DNA of 64,000 bases, taken from NCBI GenBank assembly GCA_003331625.1, contig QOPF01000003.1, positions 1 through 64,000 of the forward strand, read 5' to 3'. Numbering within the stretch: position 1 is the stretch's first letter; each line of letters begins with the position of its first letter. Positions 52,482-62,377 of this stretch are shown one piece after another. This DNA is from Gammaproteobacteria bacterium (lineage in GTDB: Bacteria; Pseudomonadota; Gammaproteobacteria; Magnimaribacterales; AG-339-G14). Made by a program: the position numbers and the translations under genes. The notes beneath the pieces were generated by a model. The model did no database searches. It was given only the letters and a program-made list of their open reading frames with translations, and was not told where the DNA came from.

Positions 52482-52913
52482 CAATAAATCTATTATTTCT
52501 TTCTCAGTTTGTGGGCCTATTAAGGTATGTTCTAATTCTCCTTCTTTATTAACAATGAATGTCACCGGAAGATTTTCTGGAACAATCCATTTAAAAATTT
52601 CTGAAGGATCAGATAATAAAGAATCTACTGATACATTAAATCTCTCTAGTTGTTGTTTCAATTCTTCTCCTTCAAGTAAATCAAAATTTATTAAAAAAAC
52701 TTTTAAATCTTTAGAGAAATTCTTATCAAGATTATTTAATTCTGGAATTTCTTTGATGCATGGCGGACACCAATCTGCCCAATAATTAAAAATTATCCAT
52801 TTACCCTTTAAATCTTCTAAATGAAAGTTCTTACCTTCGAAAACTTTAAGATCATAGTTTGAACAAGAACATAAAAAAAGGATAAAAAATATTTTTATGA
52901 TATTTGTCTTCAT
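52473..52913 (-). CDS. TlpA-like thioredoxin lipoprotein
   Basis: Lipobox LCSC; NYWADWCPPCIKEIPEL. Confidence 0.88.
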   Translation of the reverse strand: MKTNIIKIFFILFLCSCSNYDLKVFEGKNFHLEDLKGKWIIFNYWADWCPPCIKEIPELNNLDKNFSKDLKVFLINFDLLEGEELKQQLERFNVSVDSLLSDPSEIFKWIVPENLPVTFIVNKEGELEHTLIGPQTEKEIIDLLSL

Positions 52914-52937
52914 AATCTTTATATAATACTGTTTAAA

Positions 52938-54686
52938 ATGAACTTTCTAAAAAAATTATTTAATTTTGTAGACTTCACAAGAAGGTTTGCGATAAATATT
53001 TTATTTTTATTATTAGTTTTATTTGTCCTTATAAGTTTCTTTTCTTTTGATACAAAAATTGATTCATATAGTTCCGTAGTAACATTATCACCAAAAAAAG
53101 TAAGCGAGACTACGAATACAAGCTATCCTTTTTTCGAAGATGATATTTATCCTTTAAATTTATTTGAAATAATTTCAGCAATAAATACTGCTAGCAAAGC
53201 AGACAATGTAAAGGTTCTGTTCATGGATTTATCTTATTTAAATGTTTCGTATACGGGGATAATTGAGATAGGTGAAGCGCTTAATAAATTTAAATTGGCT
53301 GGTAAAAAAGTAGTATCTTATGCAGATTTTTACGATCAAAAAAATTACCTTCTAGCTTCATATGCAAATGAGATTATTCTTAATAAAAATGGAATGGTTT
53401 TATTAGAAGGATTCTCATCTGAAAAGTTTTTTATAAAACAACTATTAGAAAAACTAAAAATTAATGTAAATACTTACATTTCAGGTAGTTACAAATCAGC
53501 TCTAGACGCTTTTACTAGAGATGGTTTTTCAGAAGCAGATGCTAATCAAACTTCATTTTTTATTTCACAAATATGGTCTGAATGGAAAACAATAATTTCA
53601 AAAAATAGAAAAGATAATTTATCTATTGAGATTGATGATTACATAAATAATTTAGGAAGATTCACTAAAGAGTTTCTTGGGGATACTGCTAATCTAGCTG
53701 TATCAAAGGGTTTGGTGGATAAAATTTTATACAGGCCTGATTTAAATAATTTTTTATCTTCGATGGTGGATGAAGATAAAATTTCTTTAAAAGATAATCT
53801 TTATTCGTATTCAAAACCTTCAGTATCAGAAAATAAATTTGGGGTGCTGGTAGCTTCTGGAGACATAATAGATGGTGAGTATGTAGAAGGTTCGATATCA
53901 AGTGAAAATTTCTCAAGAGTTCTTGAAAAAATAGAGAAAAATAATTCTATAAAAGGTCTTTTTCTAAGAATAGTATCTCCAGGAGGAAGTGGCTTTGCAT
54001 CTGAAAGAATCAGACAGAGATTAAAAATATTATCAGAAAAAATTCCGGTAGTGATATCTATGGGTGATATAGCCGCCTCAGGAGGTTATTGGATTTCAAT
54101 GAATGACAATGAAATTTTAGCCAGCCCTTTTACTTTGACAGGATCAATTGGTGTTTGGGCTGCAATTCCAAATTTTAAAAAATCTTTTGAAGGTATAGGT
54201 GTTTTAGTAGATAAAATTTCAACTAATGATCTAAGTCTGTCTTTGACAACTCCTCCTAATAAAAATTTTTCTGATTTTATGCAGAGTTATGTAGAAGGTT
54301 CATACAATAGATTTATTTCACTTGTTTCTACAACTAGAAATCTTGGAATTGATGAAGTGAATAATGTAGCCCAGGGAAGAATATGGCCTGGTCAGGCAGC
54401 AGTTGATAACAAACTTGTAGATTCTCTGGGAATTTTTCAAGATGGTATGAAACTTCTGGAAGACAAAACTGGAATAAGTTCCTATGAGATTGAATATATA
54501 AATCCGTCTCCTGGATTATTTAACAATATATCTTCAAGATTATCTTCATTTGTTCAAATAAATTTTGATTTTTTACAATTTCTCCCTTTTTCTAAAATAG
54601 AATCTATAGGCAGCAAAAGAACAATTGATACTAATTTGATTTGCCTGCTTTGTTTAAACTCGCCGTATAAAGAATTTATTAAATAA
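52938..54686 (+). CDS. sppA: signal peptide peptidase SppA
   Basis: VISMGDIAASGGYWIS; tandem S49-like halves. Confidence 0.9.
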   Translation: MNFLKKLFNFVDFTRRFAINILFLLLVLFVLISFFSFDTKIDSYSSVVTLSPKKVSETTNTSYPFFEDDIYPLNLFEIISAINTASKADNVKVLFMDLSYLNVSYTGIIEIGEALNKFKLAGKKVVSYADFYDQKNYLLASYANEIILNKNGMVLLEGFSSEKFFIKQLLEKLKINVNTYISGSYKSALDAFTRDGFSEADANQTSFFISQIWSEWKTIISKNRKDNLSIEIDDYINNLGRFTKEFLGDTANLAVSKGLVDKILYRPDLNNFLSSMVDEDKISLKDNLYSYSKPSVSENKFGVLVASGDIIDGEYVEGSISSENFSRVLEKIEKNNSIKGLFLRIVSPGGSGFASERIRQRLKILSEKIPVVISMGDIAASGGYWISMNDNEILASPFTLTGSIGVWAAIPNFKKSFEGIGVLVDKISTNDLSLSLTTPPNKNFSDFMQSYVEGSYNRFISLVSTTRNLGIDEVNNVAQGRIWPGQAAVDNKLVDSLGIFQDGMKLLEDKTGISSYEIEYINPSPGLFNNISSRLSSFVQINFDFLQFLPFSKIESIGSKRTIDTNLICLLCLNSPYKEFIK

Positions 54687-55338
54687 TTTCCTTAATTAGA
54701 TTTGTAGTTATAGATTTCTTTTGTTCTAAAGAGACTTTATCTAATTGATTAGCAAGCTTTAGCAGGCTATCTAGATCTCTAGAGTGGTAATTAAAAATAT
54801 AGTTAAGTTCTCTTTTGCCTATTTTCAATCCTCTTTGATTGAGTTCAAAGGTTATTAGTGCAATTTTTTCTTCTTCTGAAGGGTCTTTAATTTCAGTTGG
54901 AGCGATTGTATTAAGCCTTGATTCTAAATCTGGAAGAGTAATATTTAAATTTTTAACAAAATCACTACAAGAAAAAATGATTTTAATTTTATTATTTAAA
55001 CAAAAGTTAAAGACATTAAATAAGAAAACCTCAGTTTTAGCGTTAAGATTCTCCTTTGTAATATTATCTATAAAAATAAAAGAAGAATTAAATTCCATAT
55101 TGAAATTTTTAAAATCATTTAAATGAATTAATAGTGAAGATGATGAGAATGAATTATATGAGGCCTGAATTAAATAATTTCTAATTAAATCTTCACTGAC
55201 TTTAAATAAAAAAAATTTATCTTTATGAGAAAGAAATGTCTCTATTTCAGAAATAAAATTTGTAAACAGACCAAATTTTTTCAATTCCTCAAAAGATCTT
55301 TCCTGGGGAAGATTAATATTTAATATTTTTTGATTCAT
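54679..55338 (-). CDS. hda: Hda-like DnaA-homologous regulator, P-loop degenerate
   Basis: Hda/DnaA AAA+ pattern (FIDNITK, LPDLESRL) and synteny with purM/DUF2066/CDP-alcohol transferase; no GxxGxGKS. Confidence 0.7.
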   Translation of the reverse strand: MNQKILNINLPQERSFEELKKFGLFTNFISEIETFLSHKDKFFLFKVSEDLIRNYLIQASYNSFSSSSLLIHLNDFKNFNMEFNSSFIFIDNITKENLNAKTEVFLFNVFNFCLNNKIKIIFSCSDFVKNLNITLPDLESRLNTIAPTEIKDPSEEEKIALITFELNQRGLKIGKRELNYIFNYHSRDLDSLLKLANQLDKVSLEQKKSITTNLIKEII

Positions 55339-55889
55339 TAAAAAAAGATTTGAGAAATAACTTTTCTACCTGGATTATTCAAATATTGAAGTGAGCTATA
55401 GACTGATGTAATGAGCAGAAAAATCAATAAAAAATTAAGAAAAATCTCAGGCACAAGTTTAAAAGATACGTTTAATATTATAAATCCTAAATAAGCTATG
55501 AGTACAAAGGTATTAATTTTTCCTGAGACATATGGTTTTATCTCGTATTCATCTAAAAGCAATGAAGACAATATTACCCCAACCACAATAAATAAATCTC
55601 TGCTAAGCAAAAACATTGTTACGTAAATATTTATTTCTCCCACTAAAGATAATGAAAACAAAGTTGCTATAACTAAAGCTTTATCTGAAATAGGGTCAAA
55701 GATTTTTCCAAAACGACTCTCCCAGGAATATTTTCTTGCTAAAAAGCCATCCAAAAAATCAGAAATTCCAGCTAAAAAAAAGAAGAAAAGAGAAGCATGA
55801 TAATTTTGCTCTAAAATACTTATTACTATTGGATAAACTAAAAAAAAACGAAATACAGTAAGAAAATTTGGAATGGCTGACATTATCAT
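55338..55889 (-). CDS. CDP-alcohol phosphatidyltransferase family protein
   Basis: GISDFLDGFLARKYSWESRFGKIFDPISDK (DGx2ARx8Gx3Dx3D). Confidence 0.92.
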   Translation of the reverse strand: MIMSAIPNFLTVFRFFLVYPIVISILEQNYHASLFFFFLAGISDFLDGFLARKYSWESRFGKIFDPISDKALVIATLFSLSLVGEINIYVTMFLLSRDLFIVVGVILSSLLLDEYEIKPYVSGKINTFVLIAYLGFIILNVSFKLVPEIFLNFLLIFLLITSVYSSLQYLNNPGRKVISQIFF

Positions 55890-56893
55890 TTAGAAGCTTT
55901 TAAATAAATTGTATCTCTTTCCATGCTTACTAAGTCTATATTTTCTGTATTTTCTATAAAATTAAATAGATTCTTTTCACTTGAAAGAAGAAAAAAGCTA
56001 TAGCTAGCGGTATTGTCCTCCAAAGAAATTAAATTAAAGTCTTTTATAAATAAAACATTTTCAAAAATTTCTTTAAAAGCTAAATGGTTTGAATAATCTA
56101 ATAAACCAGTGACTTTTACTTCATAAGGAATATTAATTTTTTCCTCTAGATTTAGTCTTTCATTGCTTAAGAGATTGTCTATTAAAACATTTAAGCCAAT
56201 TGCTGGTTTATATTTTGAATTTATATCAAGAGTTGATAAATTTTTATTAAAATCTAAAGGGAGGTAACACCAATCAGATGTTCTAGAAATCTCACAAAAA
56301 AACCAACTATCTGTTGGATAACGATCATTAAAAAAAGTCAGCTCGTTTAAATTTATATCGCTTTCTAAACTAAACAAGCTAATATCTTTTGCATCTAGAA
56401 TAGGATAAATGATAGATACTCCCCTTTCATTAGTAATTTCTTTAAATTCTTTCTTAACAGATTTACACTTTTGTTCCAAAGCTTTAGCAGCTTCTATTGA
56501 TGAAAAATCAGACTTGCATAAAACCCATGCTGAAATTTTTGGATCTCTCTTAAATGAAATCCCTAGATTCAGGTCAAGAAGTTTTTTTTGTAAGCTTCTC
56601 AAATTAATTATTACTTCAATAGCTTCTTCACCTTCAAAATCTATAAATTGATATTCTTTTATATATTTTTCAGTTTCGAGCTCTCTAATTTTTTTTTCAT
56701 TCAAATTAAACTCTCTTTTGCTACCAAGAACTTTTAAGATAGTTTGGTTGAGTGCTTTTTTAAGCAAGGAAGGTACATCCTCTCCTGAACTTTTTACAAT
56801 GGATTGATATTCTGCTGAATAAGAATTACTTAATGAGCTCATGCTAAATATAAGCGCATAAATAAAAATCAATAGTTTAATAATTTTTGTCAT
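55886..56893 (-). CDS. DUF2066 domain protein
   Basis: Conserved position upstream of hda-type locus, divergent from purM; secreted N-terminus. Confidence 0.65.
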   Translation of the reverse strand: MTKIIKLLIFIYALIFSMSSLSNSYSAEYQSIVKSSGEDVPSLLKKALNQTILKVLGSKREFNLNEKKIRELETEKYIKEYQFIDFEGEEAIEVIINLRSLQKKLLDLNLGISFKRDPKISAWVLCKSDFSSIEAAKALEQKCKSVKKEFKEITNERGVSIIYPILDAKDISLFSLESDINLNELTFFNDRYPTDSWFFCEISRTSDWCYLPLDFNKNLSTLDINSKYKPAIGLNVLIDNLLSNERLNLEEKINIPYEVKVTGLLDYSNHLAFKEIFENVLFIKDFNLISLEDNTASYSFFLLSSEKNLFNFIENTENIDLVSMERDTIYLKASK

Positions 56894-56943
56894 GAAAAAT
56901 GATTATAATATGATTGTTTAAAAGAATTTAAATTCAAAATCTA

Positions 56944-57990
56944 TTGTCAAAATTAAATAAAACTTCTTATGCCTCTTCTGGTGTTAGCATAAAGAGAGGA
57001 GATGATTTGGTTAGTCTAATTAAGCCTCTAGCCAAAACTACTTATAGAAAAGAAATTCTGGGTTCAATTGGAGGATTTGCTGCTGCATCTTTGGTACCGA
57101 AAAAATATAAAAATCCGGTTTTAATAAGTTGTACAGATGGGGTTGGTACTAAAATAGAAATTGCTCGAAAACTTAAAAAGTATGACACCATTGGTATTGA
57201 CCTTGTTGCTATGTGCGTCAATGACTTAGTTACACTTCAGGCTGAGCCTTTATTTTTTTTAGATTATCTCGTAACCGATAAGATAAATTTAAAAAAATCT
57301 AAAGAAATCTTTAAGGGAATTGCTAAGGGATGTAAAAAATCAAGTTGTGCCCTAATAGGAGGAGAGACAGCTGAACATCCAAACGCTTTTCCAAAAGATA
57401 ACTTTGATTTAGCTGGATTTTGTGTAGGTGTGTTAGAAAAAGATTCTAAAATGCTTAAAAATATGTCAAAAAAAAATGATGTATTAATTGGGCTAAAATC
57501 AAATGGTCTTCATTCAAATGGCTTTTCTTTGATTAGAAAACTAATAGATAAAAAGAAAATTAGTCTAGATGAAAAAATAAAAAAAAGTTCATTAGGTAGG
57601 GTTATTCTCAAACCAACAAAAATATATGTAAAAGAAATTCTGTCTTTAAAAGAAGTGGTAAGCATAAATGCTCTTAGCCATATAACTGGTGGAGGTTTTA
57701 TTGGAAATTTAGAAAGAATTATCCCTGATAATCTTTCAGCTAGTGTTTCATTAATGTCTAAATATCATTTTCATAAAGAGCTATTTACCTTAATAGAAGA
57801 AAGGTCAAATTTAACTCATGAAGAAATGTTATCTACTTTTAATTGTGGGATAGGAATGATTCTTTCTGTTCCTAAAGATGAATTAGACAAAACTTCAAAA
57901 AAACTTAAAACATTAAATATGCCTCATTTAATTCTTGGAAAAGTTCAATCTAAGGGTTCCAACAAAAAAATTAATTTTTTAAATGGCTAA
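56944..57990 (+). CDS. purM: phosphoribosylformylglycinamidine cyclo-ligase
   Basis: SCTDGVGTKIEIA; GIDLVAMCVNDL; ALIGGETAEHP; TTG start. Confidence 0.95.
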   Translation: MSKLNKTSYASSGVSIKRGDDLVSLIKPLAKTTYRKEILGSIGGFAAASLVPKKYKNPVLISCTDGVGTKIEIARKLKKYDTIGIDLVAMCVNDLVTLQAEPLFFLDYLVTDKINLKKSKEIFKGIAKGCKKSSCALIGGETAEHPNAFPKDNFDLAGFCVGVLEKDSKMLKNMSKKNDVLIGLKSNGLHSNGFSLIRKLIDKKKISLDEKIKKSSLGRVILKPTKIYVKEILSLKEVVSINALSHITGGGFIGNLERIIPDNLSASVSLMSKYHFHKELFTLIEERSNLTHEEMLSTFNCGIGMILSVPKDELDKTSKKLKTLNMPHLILGKVQSKGSNKKINFLNG

Positions 57991-58627
57991 TAAAATTTCT
58001 TTAGCTGTTTTAATATCTGGAAACGGATCTAACCTACAAGCAATCATTGATAATATAAAAAATCAAAAGCTTAAGGCAGATATAAAAATAGTTATATCTA
58101 ATAATATAGACGCTCCAGGATTAGAAAAAGCAAAAGCTAGTAATATAAAAACTACTTGTATTAATCATAAGAATTTTAAAAGTAGAGAGTTGTTCGATGA
58201 TGAGATAATTAAGGAGATAGAAGATCAGGATGTTGATTTAATAGTCTTAGCAGGATTTATGAGGGTCTTAAGCTCAAAATTTGTGAATAAATACAAAAGA
58301 AAGATAATTAATATTCACCCTTCATTACTTCCAAAATATCCTGGCTTAAATACACATGAAAAAGTCATTGAAAATAATGATATAGAACATGGAGTAACAG
58401 TTCATTTAGTTGAAGAAGGTTTGGATAGTGGACCCATTATTGGCTTTGCTAAACTAAAAATACATGAAAATGAAGACGAAGAAAGTTTAAAAAAACGCAT
58501 TCATAAGTTAGAACATTTTATTTATCCTAAAATTATTTCTGAAATCCAAGAAAAAAAAATAAAAATTGAAAATAAAATTTATCACGAAGGTAATATATAT
58601 AAGCATGGTAAAGAGTTTTTTATTTAA
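57983..58627 (+). CDS. purN: phosphoribosylglycinamide formyltransferase
   Basis: LISGNGSNLQAII; LAGFMRVLS; NIHPSLLPKYPGL. Confidence 0.96.
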   Translation: MANKISLAVLISGNGSNLQAIIDNIKNQKLKADIKIVISNNIDAPGLEKAKASNIKTTCINHKNFKSRELFDDEIIKEIEDQDVDLIVLAGFMRVLSSKFVNKYKRKIINIHPSLLPKYPGLNTHEKVIENNDIEHGVTVHLVEEGLDSGPIIGFAKLKIHENEDEESLKKRIHKLEHFIYPKIISEIQEKKIKIENKIYHEGNIYKHGKEFFI

Positions 58628-59267
58628 ATCGTTTCTCTTAATTTTTTCTCATCAAATATTGTTATTTGAATTGGAACCCTATGAGAATACTTATACAGAA
58701 AATTTAGGAACTGGAAAAGTAGTAGAAAAATTAGAAGAAATTTCCGATGGTATTTGGAAAATTTCATCTAAAGCAAAGCATCCTTTATTCGCCATGAATC
58801 AAGAATCTTTTTTTAAAATTGATAATAAAAAAGTAATTTTAATTTCGGGTTTTAGAAATTTAGATATTTTAGGTGGGCTTCGAAAAGATTATCAAGCATA
58901 TAAAATATACAGCATAGATAATAAAAAGATGATGGATTATTCCTATGGTAAAAAAAAGGGATCGTCAGAAATACCATTTAATGTATTTGATAATTTAACT
59001 CTTCAGATACAAATAAAGTTAAATATTCCAAATGAAGAAAAATTTAAAATTAATTACATTGACAAAGGTTCTGTAAAAGAAAAAATCTTTTCAAGAGAGA
59101 CTAAAAATATTTTATTCAAGTCTATTGAAAGAGAAATTTTTGAGATAACTGAATTAAGAAAAGATAAAATATATTTTAAATTCTGGGTACAGAAGAATTT
59201 AAACCAAAAAACTATAAAAGTTTTTCAAGGAGGCAGAGGCTTTAATATCGAGTGGCTTTTAAATTAA
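58605..59267 (+). CDS. DUF3108-like protein
   Basis: Downstream of purN; secreted N-terminus; start adjusted to MVKSFLFK. Confidence 0.6.
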   Translation: MVKSFLFKSFLLIFSHQILLFELEPYENTYTENLGTGKVVEKLEEISDGIWKISSKAKHPLFAMNQESFFKIDNKKVILISGFRNLDILGGLRKDYQAYKIYSIDNKKMMDYSYGKKKGSSEIPFNVFDNLTLQIQIKLNIPNEEKFKINYIDKGSVKEKIFSRETKNILFKSIEREIFEITELRKDKIYFKFWVQKNLNQKTIKVFQGGRGFNIEWLLN

Positions 59268-59836
59268 GCTTTGGGAAGAGTTACCCCTTTTTGACCTTGA
59301 TACTTGCCATTTCTATCTTTATAGCTTGTTTCACAAGCCTGATCAGATTGAAAAAATAACATTTGGGCTACCCCTTCATTAGCATATATCTTTGCAGGTA
59401 AGCTAGTTGTGTTTGAGAACTCAAGTGTTACGTGACCTTCCCACTCGGGTTCTAGAGGAGTAACATTTACTATGATTCCACATCTTGCGTAAGTAGATTT
59501 CCCCAAACAAATTGTAAGAACATCTCGTGGAATTTTAAAATATTCTATTGTTCTCGCTAAAGCAAAAGAATTAGGAGGAATGATACATTCATCTTTCTTT
59601 ATATCTATAAAACTAGAGTTATCGAAGAATTTAGGGTCAACCGTAGCCGAATGAATATTAGTAAAAACTTTAAATTCATCGGCACATCTAACGTCATATC
59701 CATAACTAGAGAGGCCATAAGATATTAGTTTATGATCTGAACCTTTTTTTTCTTTGATTTGATTTGATTCAAAAGGAGTAATCATGCCTTTTTTTTGAGA
59801 CATTTCTTTTATCCAACTATCTGATTTAATTGTCAT
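59264..59836 (-). CDS. dcd: dCTP deaminase
   Basis: [49 protein letters not shown]. Confidence 0.96.
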   Translation of the reverse strand: MTIKSDSWIKEMSQKKGMITPFESNQIKEKKGSDHKLISYGLSSYGYDVRCADEFKVFTNIHSATVDPKFFDNSSFIDIKKDECIIPPNSFALARTIEYFKIPRDVLTICLGKSTYARCGIIVNVTPLEPEWEGHVTLEFSNTTSLPAKIYANEGVAQMLFFQSDQACETSYKDRNGKYQGQKGVTLPKA

Positions 59837-59845
59837 TGTTTACTT

Positions 59846-60445
59846 TTATTTTAATTCTGTTCTAAAAGATAAAGCTTTTCTTAAAGTATTATTATCTACG
59901 TAATTAAGATCTCCTCCAGAAGGAACTCCTTGGGCAATTCTTGAAATTACAATATTTTCTTTTTTTAACTTTTCTAAAAGAAAATAGGATGTTGCTTCGC
60001 CTTCTAAAGTAGAGTTTAGAGCAATAATAATTTCTTTTGAATCATATTCGCCTATTAATTCTAATAAACTCCCTATATTTAATTCTTCTGCTCCAATATT
60101 ATCTATTGGGGACAATAAGCCATTTAACACGAAATACTTTCCTTTAAACTCAGAAGTTTCTTCAATTGAATAAAGATCTGAAGTAGACTCTACAACACAA
60201 ATAGAATCATTCCTCCTTTCAGGTGATCGACATATTTCACATATTTCTTGATCATTTAAAACAAAACATTTTGAGCAGAATTTAATATTTAAAACTGCCT
60301 CTTCAATTGATTTAGACAAAGATAGTGCCGTATCTTTATTTGAACTTAAAAGTGACAAAGCCATTCTTTTTGCTGATTTTGGGCCAATTCCTGGGAGAAC
60401 TTTTAAAGCATCTATCAAAGCAGATATTTTCGAACTAAGTTTCAT
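59846..60445 (-). CDS. recR: recombination protein RecR
   Basis: LPGIGPKSAKRMA; zinc finger CSKC...CEICRSPER; toprim VVES. Confidence 0.95.
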   Translation of the reverse strand: MKLSSKISALIDALKVLPGIGPKSAKRMALSLLSSNKDTALSLSKSIEEAVLNIKFCSKCFVLNDQEICEICRSPERRNDSICVVESTSDLYSIEETSEFKGKYFVLNGLLSPIDNIGAEELNIGSLLELIGEYDSKEIIIALNSTLEGEATSYFLLEKLKKENIVISRIAQGVPSGGDLNYVDNNTLRKALSFRTELK

Positions 60446-61922
60446 TTTTTTTATTAAACTTTACTTTTTCAATTTTTAAACCGCCGACTATCTCTTTATA
60501 ACTGCTATCTTTTTCAATACTATTTTTTATATTTTTTTTTAACCCTTTATCTTTAATTTGATCTTCATTTTCTGGAGTTAAAGAAGAATCAACTTTAGTG
60601 TCGTAAGAGAATTTAAGTTCTTCCTTAAAGTAGTCATTAAAACAAATTTCTATATCTTTTTTTTGATTGTCATTTAAGATCGAAAACATCTTTTCTGGTA
60701 GAGATATTAAAAGTTTTTTATTAGATTTTTGAACGCTGGCTTGCCTTAATATTTTTTTAGGCATCCCATTGATATTTAGTTCATTGAAAATTTTTGGCCA
60801 GGATAGATCTTCAGTTTGAGTAGACTCATTATCTGAGGGTTTAGAATTTTTTTTTTGGTGTTCTTTGCTGAATGCAACCATTTTTAATAAAGTCATTTTA
60901 ATGATTGAGTATGAATCATACCCGGTAGAAAAATGATTTAAATTAGATAGGCCTATTTGATAGAGAAACTGTAGTTTTGATGGATCAATACTTATAAAAT
61001 TATCATTTATTTCATTATCTTTTTTGTTTTCAAATTGATTGACTGCGATGACTTGTATTAAATCCATTAAACCCTGAAGCAAGGATTCATGGTCTTCATA
61101 TTCTCCGTAAGATTCCAATTGCTTCAAAAGCTCTTCTGGATCTTCATCTATAATAGACGTCAATAGATTAGATAATATTTTTGGCTCAGGTATACCTAAA
61201 ATATTTCGAACATCCTTTTCATTTAAATTTTTATTACAATAAGAAATTACTTTTTCTGATATCGATAAAGCATCTCTAATACTTCCTTTTGCAGCTTCAG
61301 CAATTAGCAATAGAGAACCTTCATCATGAGAAATTTTTTCCATTTTAAAGATCTTTTTTAAATGCTCTAAAATTGTATTGGTGCCTACAGAACTTAAATT
61401 TACTTGTAAGCATCTAGAAATAATAGTTGGGAGAATCTTTTTATATTCTGTGGTAGCAAACATGAAAATAACGTGCGCCGGCGGCTCTTCTAAGTTCTTT
61501 AAAAGAGCATTAAAACTTTCGGGAGTTAGCATGTGAACTTCATCTATTAGGTAAATTTTATATTTTGAAGAAGCTGGTAAGTATGAAATGGTCTCTAAAA
61601 GATTTTTTGTATCTTCAATACCCCTTCTTGATGCTGCGTCAATTTCAATAAAATCGATTGATGCGCCATTATTTATAGAATTACAAGAATCACATTCATT
61701 ACAAGGCTCGCCATTCTCATTAATGTCCGAACAATTCAATGCTTTTGCTAGAATTCTTGCAATGCTTGTTTTTCCAACTCCTCTTGTTCCTGTAAAAAGA
61801 TATGCGTGATGAGAAGATTTCGAAGAGATTGAATTTCTGAGAGCTTCTACTGCATGATCTTGACCAACTACTTCTGAAAAATTTTTAGGTCTCCATTTTC
61901 TCGCTAAAACTAAGTAACTCAT
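60435..61922 (-). CDS. dnaX: DNA polymerase III gamma/tau subunit
   Basis: YLVLARKWRPKNFSEVVGQDHAV; GTRGVGKTSIARILAKALNC. Confidence 0.96.
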   Translation of the reverse strand: MSYLVLARKWRPKNFSEVVGQDHAVEALRNSISSKSSHHAYLFTGTRGVGKTSIARILAKALNCSDINENGEPCNECDSCNSINNGASIDFIEIDAASRRGIEDTKNLLETISYLPASSKYKIYLIDEVHMLTPESFNALLKNLEEPPAHVIFMFATTEYKKILPTIISRCLQVNLSSVGTNTILEHLKKIFKMEKISHDEGSLLLIAEAAKGSIRDALSISEKVISYCNKNLNEKDVRNILGIPEPKILSNLLTSIIDEDPEELLKQLESYGEYEDHESLLQGLMDLIQVIAVNQFENKKDNEINDNFISIDPSKLQFLYQIGLSNLNHFSTGYDSYSIIKMTLLKMVAFSKEHQKKNSKPSDNESTQTEDLSWPKIFNELNINGMPKKILRQASVQKSNKKLLISLPEKMFSILNDNQKKDIEICFNDYFKEELKFSYDTKVDSSLTPENEDQIKDKGLKKNIKNSIEKDSSYKEIVGGLKIEKVKFNKKNET

Positions 61923-61924
61923 TT

Positions 61925-62377
61925 TTAAAGTAGTTTATTTATTTGATCAAAAGTAAAGCCCCTTTGCGAGAAAAATTTTTTTATCTTTAAAATATCTTTG
62001 CTAGATAAATCTTCGATAATGGAATATTTCTTAATCAACTCTTTTCTTAAAATCATAATCCAATCTATTTCTTCAGAATATACTATTTTTTTAATTAAAG
62101 AATCTTCAATTCCTTTAGAGTTTAATTCATAAGATATTTTTTCTGGACCAAAGCCTTTTAAGGTCCTAGATCTTGTATAGGATTCTGAAAATCTTTCATC
62201 AGATTGTAAGTTTTCTTTTTTTAGCAAGTTTATTTCTTCAAGCAATCTTTCTTTTGAGTCTACCCTATCTTTCAATTTATGATAAAGCTCTTTAAAAGAG
62301 TGCTCTCTTCTTGATAATAAATCTAAAGCTTTAATACGAATATTTTTTTCTTCAATAAAGGATTTTTTAAAGGTCAA
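61925..62377 (-). CDS. recX: regulatory protein RecX
   Basis: ALDLLSRREHSFKELYHKL; tri-helical RecX repeat pattern. Confidence 0.8.
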   Translation of the reverse strand: MTFKKSFIEEKNIRIKALDLLSRREHSFKELYHKLKDRVDSKERLLEEINLLKKENLQSDERFSESYTRSRTLKGFGPEKISYELNSKGIEDSLIKKIVYSEEIDWIMILRKELIKKYSIIEDLSSKDILKIKKFFSQRGFTFDQINKLL

